This document shows positions 16,268 to 24,831 of a stretch of 64,000 bases of DNA, piece by piece; position 1 is the first letter of the stretch, and each line of letters opens with the position of its first letter. The stretch spans positions 33,070-97,069 of the forward strand of contig CAIQCK010000008.1 of NCBI GenBank assembly GCA_903870275.1. The letters are read 5' to 3'. The notes beneath the pieces are model-generated. The model saw nothing but the letters and a program-made list of their open reading frames with translations. It did not search any database and was not told the origin of the DNA. The translations under genes and the position numbers were made by a program. The stretch is from an uncultured bacterium. GTDB lineage: Bacteria; Verrucomicrobiota; Verrucomicrobiia; CAIQCK01.

Positions 16268-17548
16268 TCACGAAAGCGATTGCTGCCGCGCCTTTTCGCT
16301 GACTTCTTCGGTTGCCGTTGCATCCGCCGCGCCGTGTTCGGCATCGGACGGTATCGGAACGACGTTGCTTGCCTCACCCTCCGGCCTTAGCGCCCAAAAA
16401 TGTTTAGCCTCCGCTTGCGTCACCAGCGCCTTGTAGAAGCGGTGAACCACGTTCGCGTCGTTGCCCATCTGCGCCGCTGTCCTTACCGCATCGCCATAGC
16501 TCGCCAAGTGATAGGTGCCAAAACTGTGCCTGAGCGCATTCGCAGGCCAAGGGCTGATTCCTGCCTTGGCTCGCATCGCGTCGAAGCCATCGCGAAAGGC
16601 CACCGCTTCAACCACCGGCCCGCGCTCGCGAACATAAGGCGCAATCCAAGCTGCCAGTGTGTCGTTGATCTCCACGGCGCGGCGCATCCGCTTCTTGGCG
16701 ACCTCAGAGCCGATGATGATGGTCCGCTCGCCGAGTCTGACAGCGCTCCAATCCAGCCGGCGCGTTTCCGTCGCGCGCAATCCGCCGAATAATCCAAGCG
16801 CCACATAGGGCAACAAGCCGAACTCCGGCGCGCATTGGAGCAAGGCATTGCTTTGCTTCACCGTGAGGATTCCCGGCTCGCTGTCTTCCGCGCCGGGCCG
16901 CGCCACTCGCCCAGCAAGATTCACGTCCGCCCACCCGTGCTTGACCGCATAGTTGAAAAGTTGGCTGATCTTCGTCGCATAGTGGATTCGGCTGCGCGGG
17001 GACCATTCCGGGTAGTTAATCCAAGACTGAAGCTCCGGCAGCGTCACCTCACTGAGCCGCCGCTGGCCGAATGTCTTGGCAAAGTGTCCCAGCCTCACCC
17101 GCAAATCTTCAAGTGTCTTTGGCCGCCTTCCCGCAGCCGTCAAGTCTGCCAGGAGTTTCGCGACGATCTCCAACACAACCGGCGCGTTGCGATACTTCAA
17201 ATAGTGCTCGATGTAGTAACTGGTAGCGTCGCGCAGGACGGCGTTGTAAGGGCGCAGCCGCTGGATGCAACCAGCGGCCTCCGCCCGTTGGCCGGGAGAC
17301 AAGGCCAGAGCCTTCGCGCCCTCGTTCTCCTTGTCCACGCGTTTTTCCTCAGCCCATACCTCAGCCTCGCCTTTGGTCTGGAAGCAACGGCGGATTCGCC
17401 TGCCATTCACGAAACCCAAATCCACGAGCCATCCGACTTGCCCCGAGCGGTGGTTTCGGGTATAAATGCGCGGCCAAGATTTACGGCGCAAGTGATTGCG
17501 TTTGGGTTTCTGTTGCGGCTGCTGTTTAACTTGCGTGTCAGCGTTCAT
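16268..17548 (-). CDS. int: Tyrosine recombinase (integrase) of the element
   Basis: 426 residues from the ATG at 17548; longer readings run backwards through the tRNA gene and are artefacts. The N-terminal part is basic (WPRIYTRNHRSGQVGWLVDL), followed by a SAM-like core-binding region (about 100-215) and the catalytic domain. Candidate active residues are R258 (GGLRATETRRLDW), K285/K286, R340 in NALRHSFGTY, N363 in MGND, and the nucleophile Y372 (HRFYKAL). The first His of HxxR and the His of LGH are both Asn here, a pattern I associate with integrases of this general type. It sits 102 bases from the tRNA-Ser it targets and is divergent from it, so the two share a promoter region. Confidence 0.9.
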   Translation of the reverse strand: MNADTQVKQQPQQKPKRNHLRRKSWPRIYTRNHRSGQVGWLVDLGFVNGRRIRRCFQTKGEAEVWAEEKRVDKENEGAKALALSPGQRAEAAGCIQRLRPYNAVLRDATSYYIEHYLKYRNAPVVLEIVAKLLADLTAAGRRPKTLEDLRVRLGHFAKTFGQRRLSEVTLPELQSWINYPEWSPRSRIHYATKISQLFNYAVKHGWADVNLAGRVARPGAEDSEPGILTVKQSNALLQCAPEFGLLPYVALGLFGGLRATETRRLDWSAVRLGERTIIIGSEVAKKRMRRAVEINDTLAAWIAPYVRERGPVVEAVAFRDGFDAMRAKAGISPWPANALRHSFGTYHLASYGDAVRTAAQMGNDANVVHRFYKALVTQAEAKHFWALRPEGEASNVVPIPSDAEHGAADATATEEVSEKARQQSLS

Positions 17549-17591
17549 GCGACATCTCGATAGAGGTTTGAGGCAGTTGACATGCGATATA

Positions 17592-17610
17592 TGGCACGCG
17601 GTTGGCACGC
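17592..17610 (+). repeat. Paired TGGCACGC repeat inside attR
   Basis: TGGCACGC at 17592 and 17603, the same pair and spacing as at 4220-4238. It lies in the 102-bp region between the integrase start and the tRNA. Recombinase or excisionase binding here could also control integrase transcription and the tRNA promoter. Confidence 0.5.
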
Positions 17611-17650
17611 AGTCAAGCCCGTAAATCGTAAGTCTCTGCAAATACGTTGC

Positions 17651-17738
17651 GGAGGGATGGCTGAGCGGTTGAAAGCACCGGTCTTGAAAACCGGCAGAAC
17701 GCAAGTTCTCGTGAGTTCGAATCTCACTCCCTCCGCCA
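17651..17738 (+). tRNA. serT: tRNA-Ser(UGA)
   Basis: 88 bases including an encoded CCA. The acceptor stem GGAGGGA pairs with TCCCTCC, the discriminator is G17735, and the anticodon stem CCGGT/ACCGG encloses the loop CTTGAAA with anticodon TGA at 17685-17687. The long variable arm (CAGAACGCAAGTTCTCG) is typical of serine tRNAs, and the T loop is GTTCGAATC. Its first 40 bases are duplicated at 4085. Its present 5' half and promoter region come from the integrated element, whereas the 3' half is chromosomal. Confidence 0.95.
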
Positions 17739-17753
17739 ATACGCTCCCCTGCC

Positions 17754-19136
17754 CTACAGCGGCCGGCGCGGGAACAGCCGGCTCAGAGCGCGACCGGGTG
17801 TTTTCAAAACCAGTTCCTGCAAGAACGCGTCGGTCGTCATCGCGCGCGGCTCGGTCAAGCGGCGGCACAGACCGAGAGCCAGCAGCATGATCGTCGTCAG
17901 CGCGGCGTAGAGCAAGCTGTATTGGTTCCACTCCCACGCGCCCCATCGCGCATGCCAGTCACCCACCGCATCCAGGCCCGCGCCCCAGAGCACGGGCAGC
18001 GAGCCGAGCGTCACGTTGGTAATGACGCTGAACATCGCAAAAAAATGGCTGCGGCCCGCCGACGGCACCGTGCCCATGACCAGCCGCGTATTGGCCAGAT
18101 TAAACAGCGACATGGCCAGGCCCGCTGTTACTTGAATCACCAGGATGGTTCCCAAACTAAACGGCAGGCAACGCGCCGCCAGCGCGCCCCAGCATCCAAA
18201 GTGCGCCACATGCGTCAGCGCGGCCAGCACCAGCAGCGGCCGGCTCCCGACACGGTCAATCAGCCGTCCAAACACCAGCAGGCTCATCACCATCGTGCCG
18301 CTCGCCAGCGACTGAATCCCCAGGATTTTTCCGTCGGTCGCGCCGTAGTGGTCGCGCAGCAGCGGCGCCCAGAACACCGTCGAGGCCGCCAGCACGGCGT
18401 AAACAGTCACGTTGTAAGTCATCAACCGCAGGAACGGCGTGTACAACAGCATCGTCTTCCATGGCACCGGTCCGCTTCCCCTGTCGCCATGCGGCACCGG
18501 CACGTCGGGAATCCGCCGCAAAAACGCCAGGCTCACCAACGCCGCCGCGTAACTGCCGAAGAACATCATCGGATAGACGTAGCGCCCCGTCGCGCCGGTC
18601 AGATACACCGCCGTCAGGATCAACGTGCCGAACATCGCCAGCGCGATCGCGATCTGGTCCCGCGCCAGAAACCGCCCGCGCACCGACTCCGGCACCAGGT
18701 GCGTCATCCACGGCAGGAACCCGCACGCCGAGACGCCACGCGCCGCGTTGAACGCCACCAGCATCGCCAGCATCAGTGCGATCCGCAAGGTCCGTCCCGT
18801 GCCCGGCGGCAACAACGCGACCACCGCCATTCCCACAATGAAAAAGCTCCGCGCCGCCCACCCGCGCAACACAAACGTCCGGTAGCCGACCCGCTCCATG
18901 AATTTCGCAGCGGGGATTTGCAGGATGTTCAGCAGCGGGTTCAACGCCACCACCACGCCGAGCAGCGTCGCCGTCGCATTCAGGTGTTTGAAATAGAGGA
19001 TGATCGGCATCCCCAGCACGATCAGGAACGACATCGTGTTGAACACCTGGAACAAATGCGCATTCCAGATTCCCGCGGGCATCGCCGCCGGCGACGGGGG
19101 CTTCATGCCGCTGGTTGAATCCGCCGCTTGCATCAA
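17754..19136 (-). CDS. MFS-type transporter
   Basis: 460 residues with about 12 predicted membrane segments spread over the whole length. The segment RGFLARDQIAIALAMFGTLI after segment 4 and the FGRLIDRVGSRPLLVLAALT loop between halves are typical of major facilitator permeases. The substrate cannot be read from the sequence. Start ambiguity: ATG codons at 19136, 19133 and 19106 (MKPPSPAAMPAG) are all possible. A REP-like palindrome lies upstream and the next gene codes for a nucleotidyltransferase on the same strand. It begins on the chromosomal side of attR and is not part of the element. Confidence 0.8.
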   Translation of the reverse strand: MMQAADSTSGMKPPSPAAMPAGIWNAHLFQVFNTMSFLIVLGMPIILYFKHLNATATLLGVVVALNPLLNILQIPAAKFMERVGYRTFVLRGWAARSFFIVGMAVVALLPPGTGRTLRIALMLAMLVAFNAARGVSACGFLPWMTHLVPESVRGRFLARDQIAIALAMFGTLILTAVYLTGATGRYVYPMMFFGSYAAALVSLAFLRRIPDVPVPHGDRGSGPVPWKTMLLYTPFLRLMTYNVTVYAVLAASTVFWAPLLRDHYGATDGKILGIQSLASGTMVMSLLVFGRLIDRVGSRPLLVLAALTHVAHFGCWGALAARCLPFSLGTILVIQVTAGLAMSLFNLANTRLVMGTVPSAGRSHFFAMFSVITNVTLGSLPVLWGAGLDAVGDWHARWGAWEWNQYSLLYAALTTIMLLALGLCRRLTEPRAMTTDAFLQELVLKTPGRALSRLFPRRPL

Positions 19137-19188
19137 ACCGTCCCCACCCTGGACCGAAACACTTCAATGGAAGCGCGCAGTCCTTCCT

Positions 19189-19260
19189 GTAGCCGCCGAC
19201 GTGAGGAGGCGGAATCGTTCCGCAAGCACGGGCCATCCGCATCCTCACGTCGGCGGCTAC
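19189..19260. repeat. REP-like palindrome, 19-bp perfect arms
   Basis: GTAGCCGCCGACGTGAGGA at 19189-19207 and its exact reverse complement at 19242-19260, separated by 34 bases. It lies in the gap between the transporter and the nucleotidyltransferase. The long perfect arms without a U-tract suggest a dispersed REP/MITE-like element rather than a terminator. Confidence 0.75.
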
Positions 19261-19397
19261 GCAAGGCAACTGCATCGCTCCGACCAATCCCCTGCGCACA
19301 CCATCGGCCGCCGAGCGCCAGCAAAAACGGTTGACGGCAGCGGCCGTCTGCGACCACCGGGTGTTGAGGAATATTCATACCGCAGCCCACGCAGCGG

Positions 19398-19904
19398 TCA
19401 TAGACCGCCGGTAGCGTTGAGTTTGAACATGCGCCGCAGTTTTTCCACCAATGCCGTCGTTGAATAGCCGGGCTTCAGATGCAGCAGCTTGATCGTTGCG
19501 CCACAATCCTCCAGTACGCGCCGCTCCCCGGCGTTGAGCGTGTCGAGCGTGTAATCGCCGCCTTTGACATACACGTCCGGCCGCAACGCCTCGATCACCG
19601 GCGTCACACGCACCGTGTTGAAGACGACCACGTAATCCACCGCCGCCAGCGCCGCCAGCAATTGCGCGCGGGCGGCCTGCGGCACCAACGGACGGCCCGC
19701 GCCCTTGAGCGCGCGCACGCTGCGGTCGCCATTGAGCGCCACCACCAGCACATCGCCGCTACGCTTCGCCGCCTCCAGATACTCCACGTGGCCGGCGTGC
19801 AACAGGTCGAAGCAGCCGTTGGTCAACACCACGCTCCGCCCCGCCCGACGCAAACGCCGCCGGACGCCAGCCAGACTCGCCAAGGATTTGATCTTCGATT
19901 GCAT
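19398..19904 (-). CDS. rfaE2: RfaE2-like nucleotidyltransferase
   Basis: 168 residues from the ATG at 19904 (an ATG at 19922 is also possible; neither has a clear Shine-Dalgarno). It is a cytidylyltransferase-fold protein: TNGCFDLLHAGHVEYLEAAK carries the HxGH nucleotide-binding motif, and YVKGGDYTLDTLNAGER is characteristic of the D-glycero-beta-D-manno-heptose 1-phosphate adenylyltransferase domain. In other bacteria this activity makes ADP-heptose for the lipopolysaccharide core, usually fused to a kinase (HldE); here the transferase stands alone. The ISSTALV-type end (TTALVEKLRRMF) is also typical. Confidence 0.8.
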   Translation of the reverse strand: MQSKIKSLASLAGVRRRLRRAGRSVVLTNGCFDLLHAGHVEYLEAAKRSGDVLVVALNGDRSVRALKGAGRPLVPQAARAQLLAALAAVDYVVVFNTVRVTPVIEALRPDVYVKGGDYTLDTLNAGERRVLEDCGATIKLLHLKPGYSTTALVEKLRRMFKLNATGGL

Positions 19905-20010
19905 AATGGGATGACGCCGCACCCATTTCCTAGCAGGTCACGGAAATTTTGGCGAAACGAAAAATTTTCAGCCCAACACCCGAAGTGGATCCGGCAATGG
20001 CAACCATGCC

Positions 20011-20958
20011 TTAGTCGCCAAAACCCAGCCCGGCCTTGTGTCCGGTCTCGAGGATATATTGCCGCGCGGCGTCATACTCCTCCGGCTTGGAAAGATGCTC
20101 CAGCATCAGCGGCGGCGTGTGCGGGAGCCGCGCAATCCTCTTCAGATATGTGGCGTAATCGAGCGAGCCTTTGCCGGGGGCGACTTCGCGGAAGTGAACG
20201 TTCATCTCCACGTCCCACGTGAGGTCCTTGGCATGGCAACTGACGATCCACCGGCCCAGTTTGTCGAAGCATTCGTTGAGCAGGTCTGTGTTGCGATAAA
20301 ACTTTTCCGGCGAGTTGACCATGTTGCACGGATCCAGATGCGCCGCGAACGCCTTGCGATCCACTGCCTTGATCATCCGCACGTAACAATCCGGGCTATC
20401 GGGCATGGCCCAACCCATCACCTCGTAGGAAAATTTCGCGCGCTTGGGTTTGACAGCGTCAATGATCTTGCGCGCGTTCTCGACGGCGGCGTCGAAGAAA
20501 CGCGGCGTGAGATTGTCCGGGTGCGGGCCGAACCACGAGGTGGCGCTAAACGAGCCGGCGATGTCCACGCAGCCCAACGCGCCGATCTCATCGGCCAAGG
20601 CCAGACCGTCGGAGACGGTCTGGATGTTTTTGTTTCGTTTTTCGGCGTCGGCGTCGAGGAGGTTCACCCAGCGGCCGACTTCGGCAATGACGACGTCGTG
20701 CTTGGCGAACGCGTCCGACAGCGCCTTGATGCGTGCCGGGTCGTTCAACGACACTTTGGGGCAGTAGGCGGCGCGATAGCCGAGCTTGCGATGCAGGAGC
20801 GCGAGTTCTTCCGGATCGTCGGTTTTGGCGAACGATGGCCCGCCGAGCCGGAGGGTGTGGGAGGTATCCGCGCGAGCCGAATTTGCCATGCCGGCAGCAA
20901 CGACAGCGGCGAGGGATTGACCGAGAAACTGGCGGCGGTTCAAGGTGTGGGTTTTCAT
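20011..20958 (-). CDS. Tat-exported sugar phosphate isomerase/epimerase-like protein
   Basis: 315 residues from the ATG at 20958. The N-terminus MKTHTLNRRQFLGQSLAAVV is a twin-arginine signal with an ARA cleavage site. The remainder fits a xylose isomerase-like TIM barrel: strand/loop motifs ending in ADEIGALGCVDIAG, SYEVMGWAMPD, AAHLDPCNMVNSP, SCHAKDLTW and GKGSLDYATYLK, with candidate metal ligands Glu, Asp, His and Glu. Such exported members are frequent in Verrucomicrobiota and Planctomycetota, where they accompany sugar catabolism; the substrate is unknown. Confidence 0.8.
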   Translation of the reverse strand: MKTHTLNRRQFLGQSLAAVVAAGMANSARADTSHTLRLGGPSFAKTDDPEELALLHRKLGYRAAYCPKVSLNDPARIKALSDAFAKHDVVIAEVGRWVNLLDADAEKRNKNIQTVSDGLALADEIGALGCVDIAGSFSATSWFGPHPDNLTPRFFDAAVENARKIIDAVKPKRAKFSYEVMGWAMPDSPDCYVRMIKAVDRKAFAAHLDPCNMVNSPEKFYRNTDLLNECFDKLGRWIVSCHAKDLTWDVEMNVHFREVAPGKGSLDYATYLKRIARLPHTPPLMLEHLSKPEEYDAARQYILETGHKAGLGFGD

Positions 20959-21074
20959 CAACGGTGTTTTTCCCACACCGGCGCAGCCGGCGCAACGCGA
21001 ATGTGTGAACTGCCGCCGGCCACGGTTGGAACGCACTGACAGCAGCGGATTGTCCGCCGCGAAAACCCCGTCAC

Positions 21075-22535
21075 CTACTCCATCGCCGCCAAAAGTTCGT
21101 CCAGCGACACGGTGGCGAAACTGGTGGCGGAGTCGCTCATGGCATACGGGATGATGAGTTCATGCTCGTGCACCAGCGAGCCGCACGTGTAAACAACGTT
21201 CGGTACATAGCCTTCGCGCTCGGCTTCGTTGGGACATAACAACGGTTCGCGCAGGCGGCCGATGACGCGCGTGGGATCGTTCAAGTCGAGCAGGAACGCG
21301 CCGAGACAATACTTCCGCATCGCGCCCACGCCATGGCTTAACACCAGCCAACCGGCCTCGGTTTCAACCGGCGAACCGCAGTTGCCCAGCTTGATGAATT
21401 CCCACGGTTGCGCGGGTGACAGCAAAATTTTCGGCCCCGACCAAAAATGCAGGTTGGCGGAGAACATGATTAAAATGTTCTCGTCGTCCTGGCGCGAGAG
21501 CATGGCATATTGACCGTTGATTTTGCGGGGGAACAGCGCCATGCCCTTGTTCTGCACGGCGGGGCCGTTGAGCGTGCGAAATTTGAAATGCAAGAAGTCC
21601 GGCGTCTCCAGCAGTTGCGGCAGCGTGATCTTGCCGTCGTAGGCAGTGTAGGTCGCGTAGTAGGTGAAGCCGCCGTCATCGTTCAGGAACCTGACGAAGC
21701 GCGCGTCCTCGATGCCGTTGCTCTGGCTGGGCGCGGACGGAAAACACACGCGTTGCGAAATCTGGCTGTCCGGTGTGAAGTGGACTTCATAATTCGATTC
21801 CGCCAGCAGCAGGATGCCGCGCGCGGCGCGGGTTGCCGTGGCGTCGGACGTGTCCTCCGTCAGTCCTGATGCAAGGAGAACCGCATGCAGCTCCTTCAGT
21901 GTGAAATCATCGTGCAGCCTGTCCAGCACGCGCCGGCAAAAATCATTTTGCACGCCCGCTTCTTCAAGTTTGTGGGCAAACAACCCCTTGACGTAGGCGG
22001 CATTGGGCACGCGCTCCGGTTCCATCACAAAGGGCACGGGCGGCGCAAGCGTGATTCGGTGTTGCGCACTGACCGTGCCGATGCGGAAAGTGATGGAGGA
22101 AATGTGTCCCTCGCCCGTGGCCCGCAAACTCAAAATGAAACGTAACGCGCCCTTCGGCAGTCCGGACTGGTCGGGATGCGGCACGATGGATGGATTGAAC
22201 AACGCCGCGGACTCTGGCGAATACTCGTTCGTGAAGTAAGCCCCGATGAGCATCTGCCGTTCGGGCGACGGCTGTGCGCCGGGTTCGAGATAAATCTTCA
22301 CCTGCTCGAAGCGCGCGCTGAAAATCTTTTCAATGTGTTCATGCCGGTTCGCGAACCCGCCGAGCACCTGGCTCGCCAACCTGGCAGCTTCCTCCTCCGG
22401 CAGGGCCATGACGCGCTCGACGATCCGCCGCGAGATGTCGTCGGAGGTGGGACGAAACGGGCGCATCAACACGCGTGAGCGGTCCGGAGTCAAAGTCGGT
22501 CCAATGCGTTTCGCGTGGACGTTGGTAATTTTCAT
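21075..22535 (-). CDS. GH130 family glycoside phosphorylase
   Basis: 486 residues, a probable five-bladed propeller of glycoside hydrolase family 130. Visible features are SNGIEDARFVRFLNDDGGFT (Glu-Asp-Ala-Arg, typical of the active-site blade), YYATYTAYDGKITLP, and the late GSPVETEAGWLVLSHGVGAM and LGAFLLDLNDPTRVIGR blades. Family members phosphorolyse beta-linked mannosides, giving mannose 1-phosphate, or run in reverse. The subfamily cannot be decided here. The gene lies 13 bases downstream of the GT4 fusion gene, an arrangement that suggests linked synthesis and recycling of a mannose-type oligosaccharide. Confidence 0.8.
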   Translation of the reverse strand: MKITNVHAKRIGPTLTPDRSRVLMRPFRPTSDDISRRIVERVMALPEEEAARLASQVLGGFANRHEHIEKIFSARFEQVKIYLEPGAQPSPERQMLIGAYFTNEYSPESAALFNPSIVPHPDQSGLPKGALRFILSLRATGEGHISSITFRIGTVSAQHRITLAPPVPFVMEPERVPNAAYVKGLFAHKLEEAGVQNDFCRRVLDRLHDDFTLKELHAVLLASGLTEDTSDATATRAARGILLLAESNYEVHFTPDSQISQRVCFPSAPSQSNGIEDARFVRFLNDDGGFTYYATYTAYDGKITLPQLLETPDFLHFKFRTLNGPAVQNKGMALFPRKINGQYAMLSRQDDENILIMFSANLHFWSGPKILLSPAQPWEFIKLGNCGSPVETEAGWLVLSHGVGAMRKYCLGAFLLDLNDPTRVIGRLREPLLCPNEAEREGYVPNVVYTCGSLVHEHELIIPYAMSDSATSFATVSLDELLAAME

Positions 22536-22548
22536 TGAGTGGGCCGCG

Positions 22549-24831
22549 CTACTCGCCCGGCGGTTCCTTGAAGCTGGTGAGGGTGTTTTGCAGGGCCTGC
22601 ATTTTCGCCAGCGCGAGCAGGAAGCCCAGCGTGGACTCGGCGCCCTGGTTTTCGCTTACGCGGTCCACGTGCAGGCCGTCGCGACAGCCGCCGGTGCCCG
22701 GATCGTAGAGTGCCAGGCCCAAATCATTTCGCCCCAGGAACCATTCGAAGGCCCGGCGCGCTTCGGCCACCCAAACCATGTCGCCCGTGGCGTGATACGC
22801 CTCAATGCAGGCGGACACCGTGGCCTGCGCCTCGATGGGTTGCTGGTCGAACAGCGCGCGTTCCTTGCCGCGCGGATAAAAACCGTTCGAGCCAATAGGG
22901 CGAAAAGAGCCGGCATCTGAAGTTTGAATCTTCACGAGCCAGCGCAATGATTTGAGGCCTGTCTCCAACATCGCGGCGTCGTTCATGCAGCGTCCGCTGA
23001 GGATCAACGCGTGGGGCAGCTTGGCGTTCGTGTAGGAGACCATTTCCTCGAACCAATGCCAGTCTTCGGTCGCGGCGTCGGCATAGCGCTGCATGAGTTT
23101 TGCCGTGAGCGATTCGCGAATCTGGTTCGCACGCCGGTCGCCGCTCAGCCGGCACAGGTATTCGTCAATGCCGAGGAGCGTGAACGCCCACGCGCGCGGC
23201 GACGTGAACCCGGCGGCCACCGGCAGAGCCTGTTCGAACAGTTGCGCCGCCAGCATTTGAAAACTGCCCTGGCCCGCCTGCGACACACATAACCCCAGCG
23301 CCCACAGTGCGTGACCCTGACAATCCTCCGAGCCAACGTCCTCCAACCAGTGGCGGTCGAAACTCATGAAGTTGCGGAACCGCCCGCACCCGCGGTCGAA
23401 GGCGTGATTCAGGAACGCCGCATAAGCGGCGGCCTGCTCGCTGAGGCGCGGCGAACCCTGCCCCAACTGTTGCAACATCACCGCCAGCACCAGCGCGCGG
23501 GCGTTGTCGTCCGTGCAATAGCCTTCGGCAAAATTCGGCACGGTGAAGCTCGCGTGCTGGAAAATACCGGTCGAATCGCTCATCCGAAACAGATGGTCGA
23601 GCTTCATCTCTGGCAACTGCCCCGGTTGCTCGTCGAGTGTCTTGATGGGCGAGGACTTTCTCCCCACGAAGCTGTGGTCGAGACGCGCCTGCTCGAAAGA
23701 CTTCGCGTAAAGCTGCGCCGCGCGGCTCCACACCATGTCGCGACCGAGCTTGTAGGCGTTCTTGCGCATCGCATGACGGGCCGGCTCGTCCCGCAATAAT
23801 TCCACCACGGCCTCTGAAATCGCCTTGGCGTCGCGGAACGGCACCAACTTGCCGCGTTCCGAGGTCAGCAACTCCGCGGCGTGCCAATAGGGCGTGGACA
23901 CCACCGCGTTGCCGGCGCCGAACGCGTAGGCCAGTGTGCCGGAAGTGATTTGCGACTCGGTCAGGTAAGGCGTGAGATAAATGTCCGCCGCGCCGATGAA
24001 CCGCATCAATTCCTCCAGCTCGACGAAGCGATTGAAAAACACGACATTTTTCTGCACGCCGAGGTCTTTGGCCAGCCGCTCCAGGCTCAAGCGGTAAGCC
24101 TCGCCCTCGTCGCGCAACAGATTGGGATGTGTCTGGCCCAGCACGATGTAAACGACGTTGGGAAATTCCCGCAGGATGCCTGGCAGCGCGCGCAGCGCGT
24201 ATTCGATGCCCTTGTTCGGCGAGAGCAGACCGAACGTGAGCACCACCTGTTTGCCCGCCACGCCAAACTCATCCTTGAAATAATTCGGATCCGCGAACGG
24301 CATGTCGGGAATGCCGTGCGGGATGAGATCAATCTTCGCTTCCGGCGCATGATAAATGTCGCGCAGAAACTCCCGGCCTCGTTCGGCCATGACCACCAGC
24401 CGCGTCGAGAGCCGGATCAACTCGCGCATGACGCGCCGTTGCTCGGCGTTCGGATCGCGCAGAATCGTGTGCAGGGTGGTGACGATGGGCATCCGCAAGT
24501 CGCGCAGCAGCGCGAGCAAATGACTGCCGGACGGCCCGCCATAAATGCCAAACTCGTGCTGCACGCAAACCACATGCACATCCGTGATGTTGAGGAAATC
24601 GGCGGCGCGCAGGTAGGACGGCAAGTCCTGTTCCGCAATCTCAAACCGCACCTCCGCCGGATAATCGTAGCCGCCCGCAAGGTCATTGACGGGCACCACG
24701 AGGCACTGCATCTCCTGAAACTCCGTTGCGACCGCCCGCCGCAAATCCGTCGTGAACGTGGCGATGCCGCACTTCCTAGGCAGGTAATCCCCGAGGAGCG
24801 CGATCTTTCGAATGGCGGATGGTGTCTGCAT
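22549..24831 (-). CDS. GT4 glycosyltransferase with C-terminal helical domain
   Basis: 760 residues. The first 400 form a GT-B fold: LGDYLPRKCGIATFTTDLRR (about 13-32), VVCVQHEFGIYGG, LIPHGIPD, the nucleotide-sugar region FGLLSPNKGIEYALRALPGI, and the Glu-containing YLTESQITSGTLAYAFGAGN. The rest is a helical toroid like those of glycosidase-type (alpha/alpha)6 barrels (EGYCTDDNARALVLAVMLQQ, SEDCQGHALWALGL, GRCMNDAAMLETGL). Paired with the GH130 phosphorylase gene on the same strand, it probably polymerises a mannose-containing glycan or oligosaccharide in the cytoplasm. Confidence 0.8.
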   Translation of the reverse strand: MQTPSAIRKIALLGDYLPRKCGIATFTTDLRRAVATEFQEMQCLVVPVNDLAGGYDYPAEVRFEIAEQDLPSYLRAADFLNITDVHVVCVQHEFGIYGGPSGSHLLALLRDLRMPIVTTLHTILRDPNAEQRRVMRELIRLSTRLVVMAERGREFLRDIYHAPEAKIDLIPHGIPDMPFADPNYFKDEFGVAGKQVVLTFGLLSPNKGIEYALRALPGILREFPNVVYIVLGQTHPNLLRDEGEAYRLSLERLAKDLGVQKNVVFFNRFVELEELMRFIGAADIYLTPYLTESQITSGTLAYAFGAGNAVVSTPYWHAAELLTSERGKLVPFRDAKAISEAVVELLRDEPARHAMRKNAYKLGRDMVWSRAAQLYAKSFEQARLDHSFVGRKSSPIKTLDEQPGQLPEMKLDHLFRMSDSTGIFQHASFTVPNFAEGYCTDDNARALVLAVMLQQLGQGSPRLSEQAAAYAAFLNHAFDRGCGRFRNFMSFDRHWLEDVGSEDCQGHALWALGLCVSQAGQGSFQMLAAQLFEQALPVAAGFTSPRAWAFTLLGIDEYLCRLSGDRRANQIRESLTAKLMQRYADAATEDWHWFEEMVSYTNAKLPHALILSGRCMNDAAMLETGLKSLRWLVKIQTSDAGSFRPIGSNGFYPRGKERALFDQQPIEAQATVSACIEAYHATGDMVWVAEARRAFEWFLGRNDLGLALYDPGTGGCRDGLHVDRVSENQGAESTLGFLLALAKMQALQNTLTSFKEPPGE

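Larger units (their letters stand above)
4085..17690. mobile_element. Integrative element in tRNA-Ser(UGA)
   Basis: The element is bounded by perfect 40-bp direct repeats of the tRNA-Ser 5' half (4085-4124 and 17651-17690). It has an integrase next to the intact tRNA at the right end and an excisionase-like HTH gene at the left end. Cargo, all on the minus strand, includes an AEP-like primase, a DUF3987 ATPase, a type III restriction-modification pair and several unknown proteins. No capsid, tail, terminase or conjugation genes are visible, so it resembles a phage-satellite or plasmid-like integrative element that moves with help. A paired TGGCACGC motif lies inside each end. The element supplies the 5' half and upstream region of the tRNA it occupies. 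Confidence 0.9.

Noticed and set aside
15747..16271. Minus-strand small frames overlapping the integrase end
   Set aside because: The first 40 codons look slightly coding-like and an AGGAGG lies near 16180, but the rest is Arg/Trp-rich shadow-like sequence. Not enough support for a gene.
17545..17946. An open frame with FELTRTCVLPVFKTGAFNRS-like sequence
   Set aside because: This is the well-known false translation of a serine tRNA gene in antisense.
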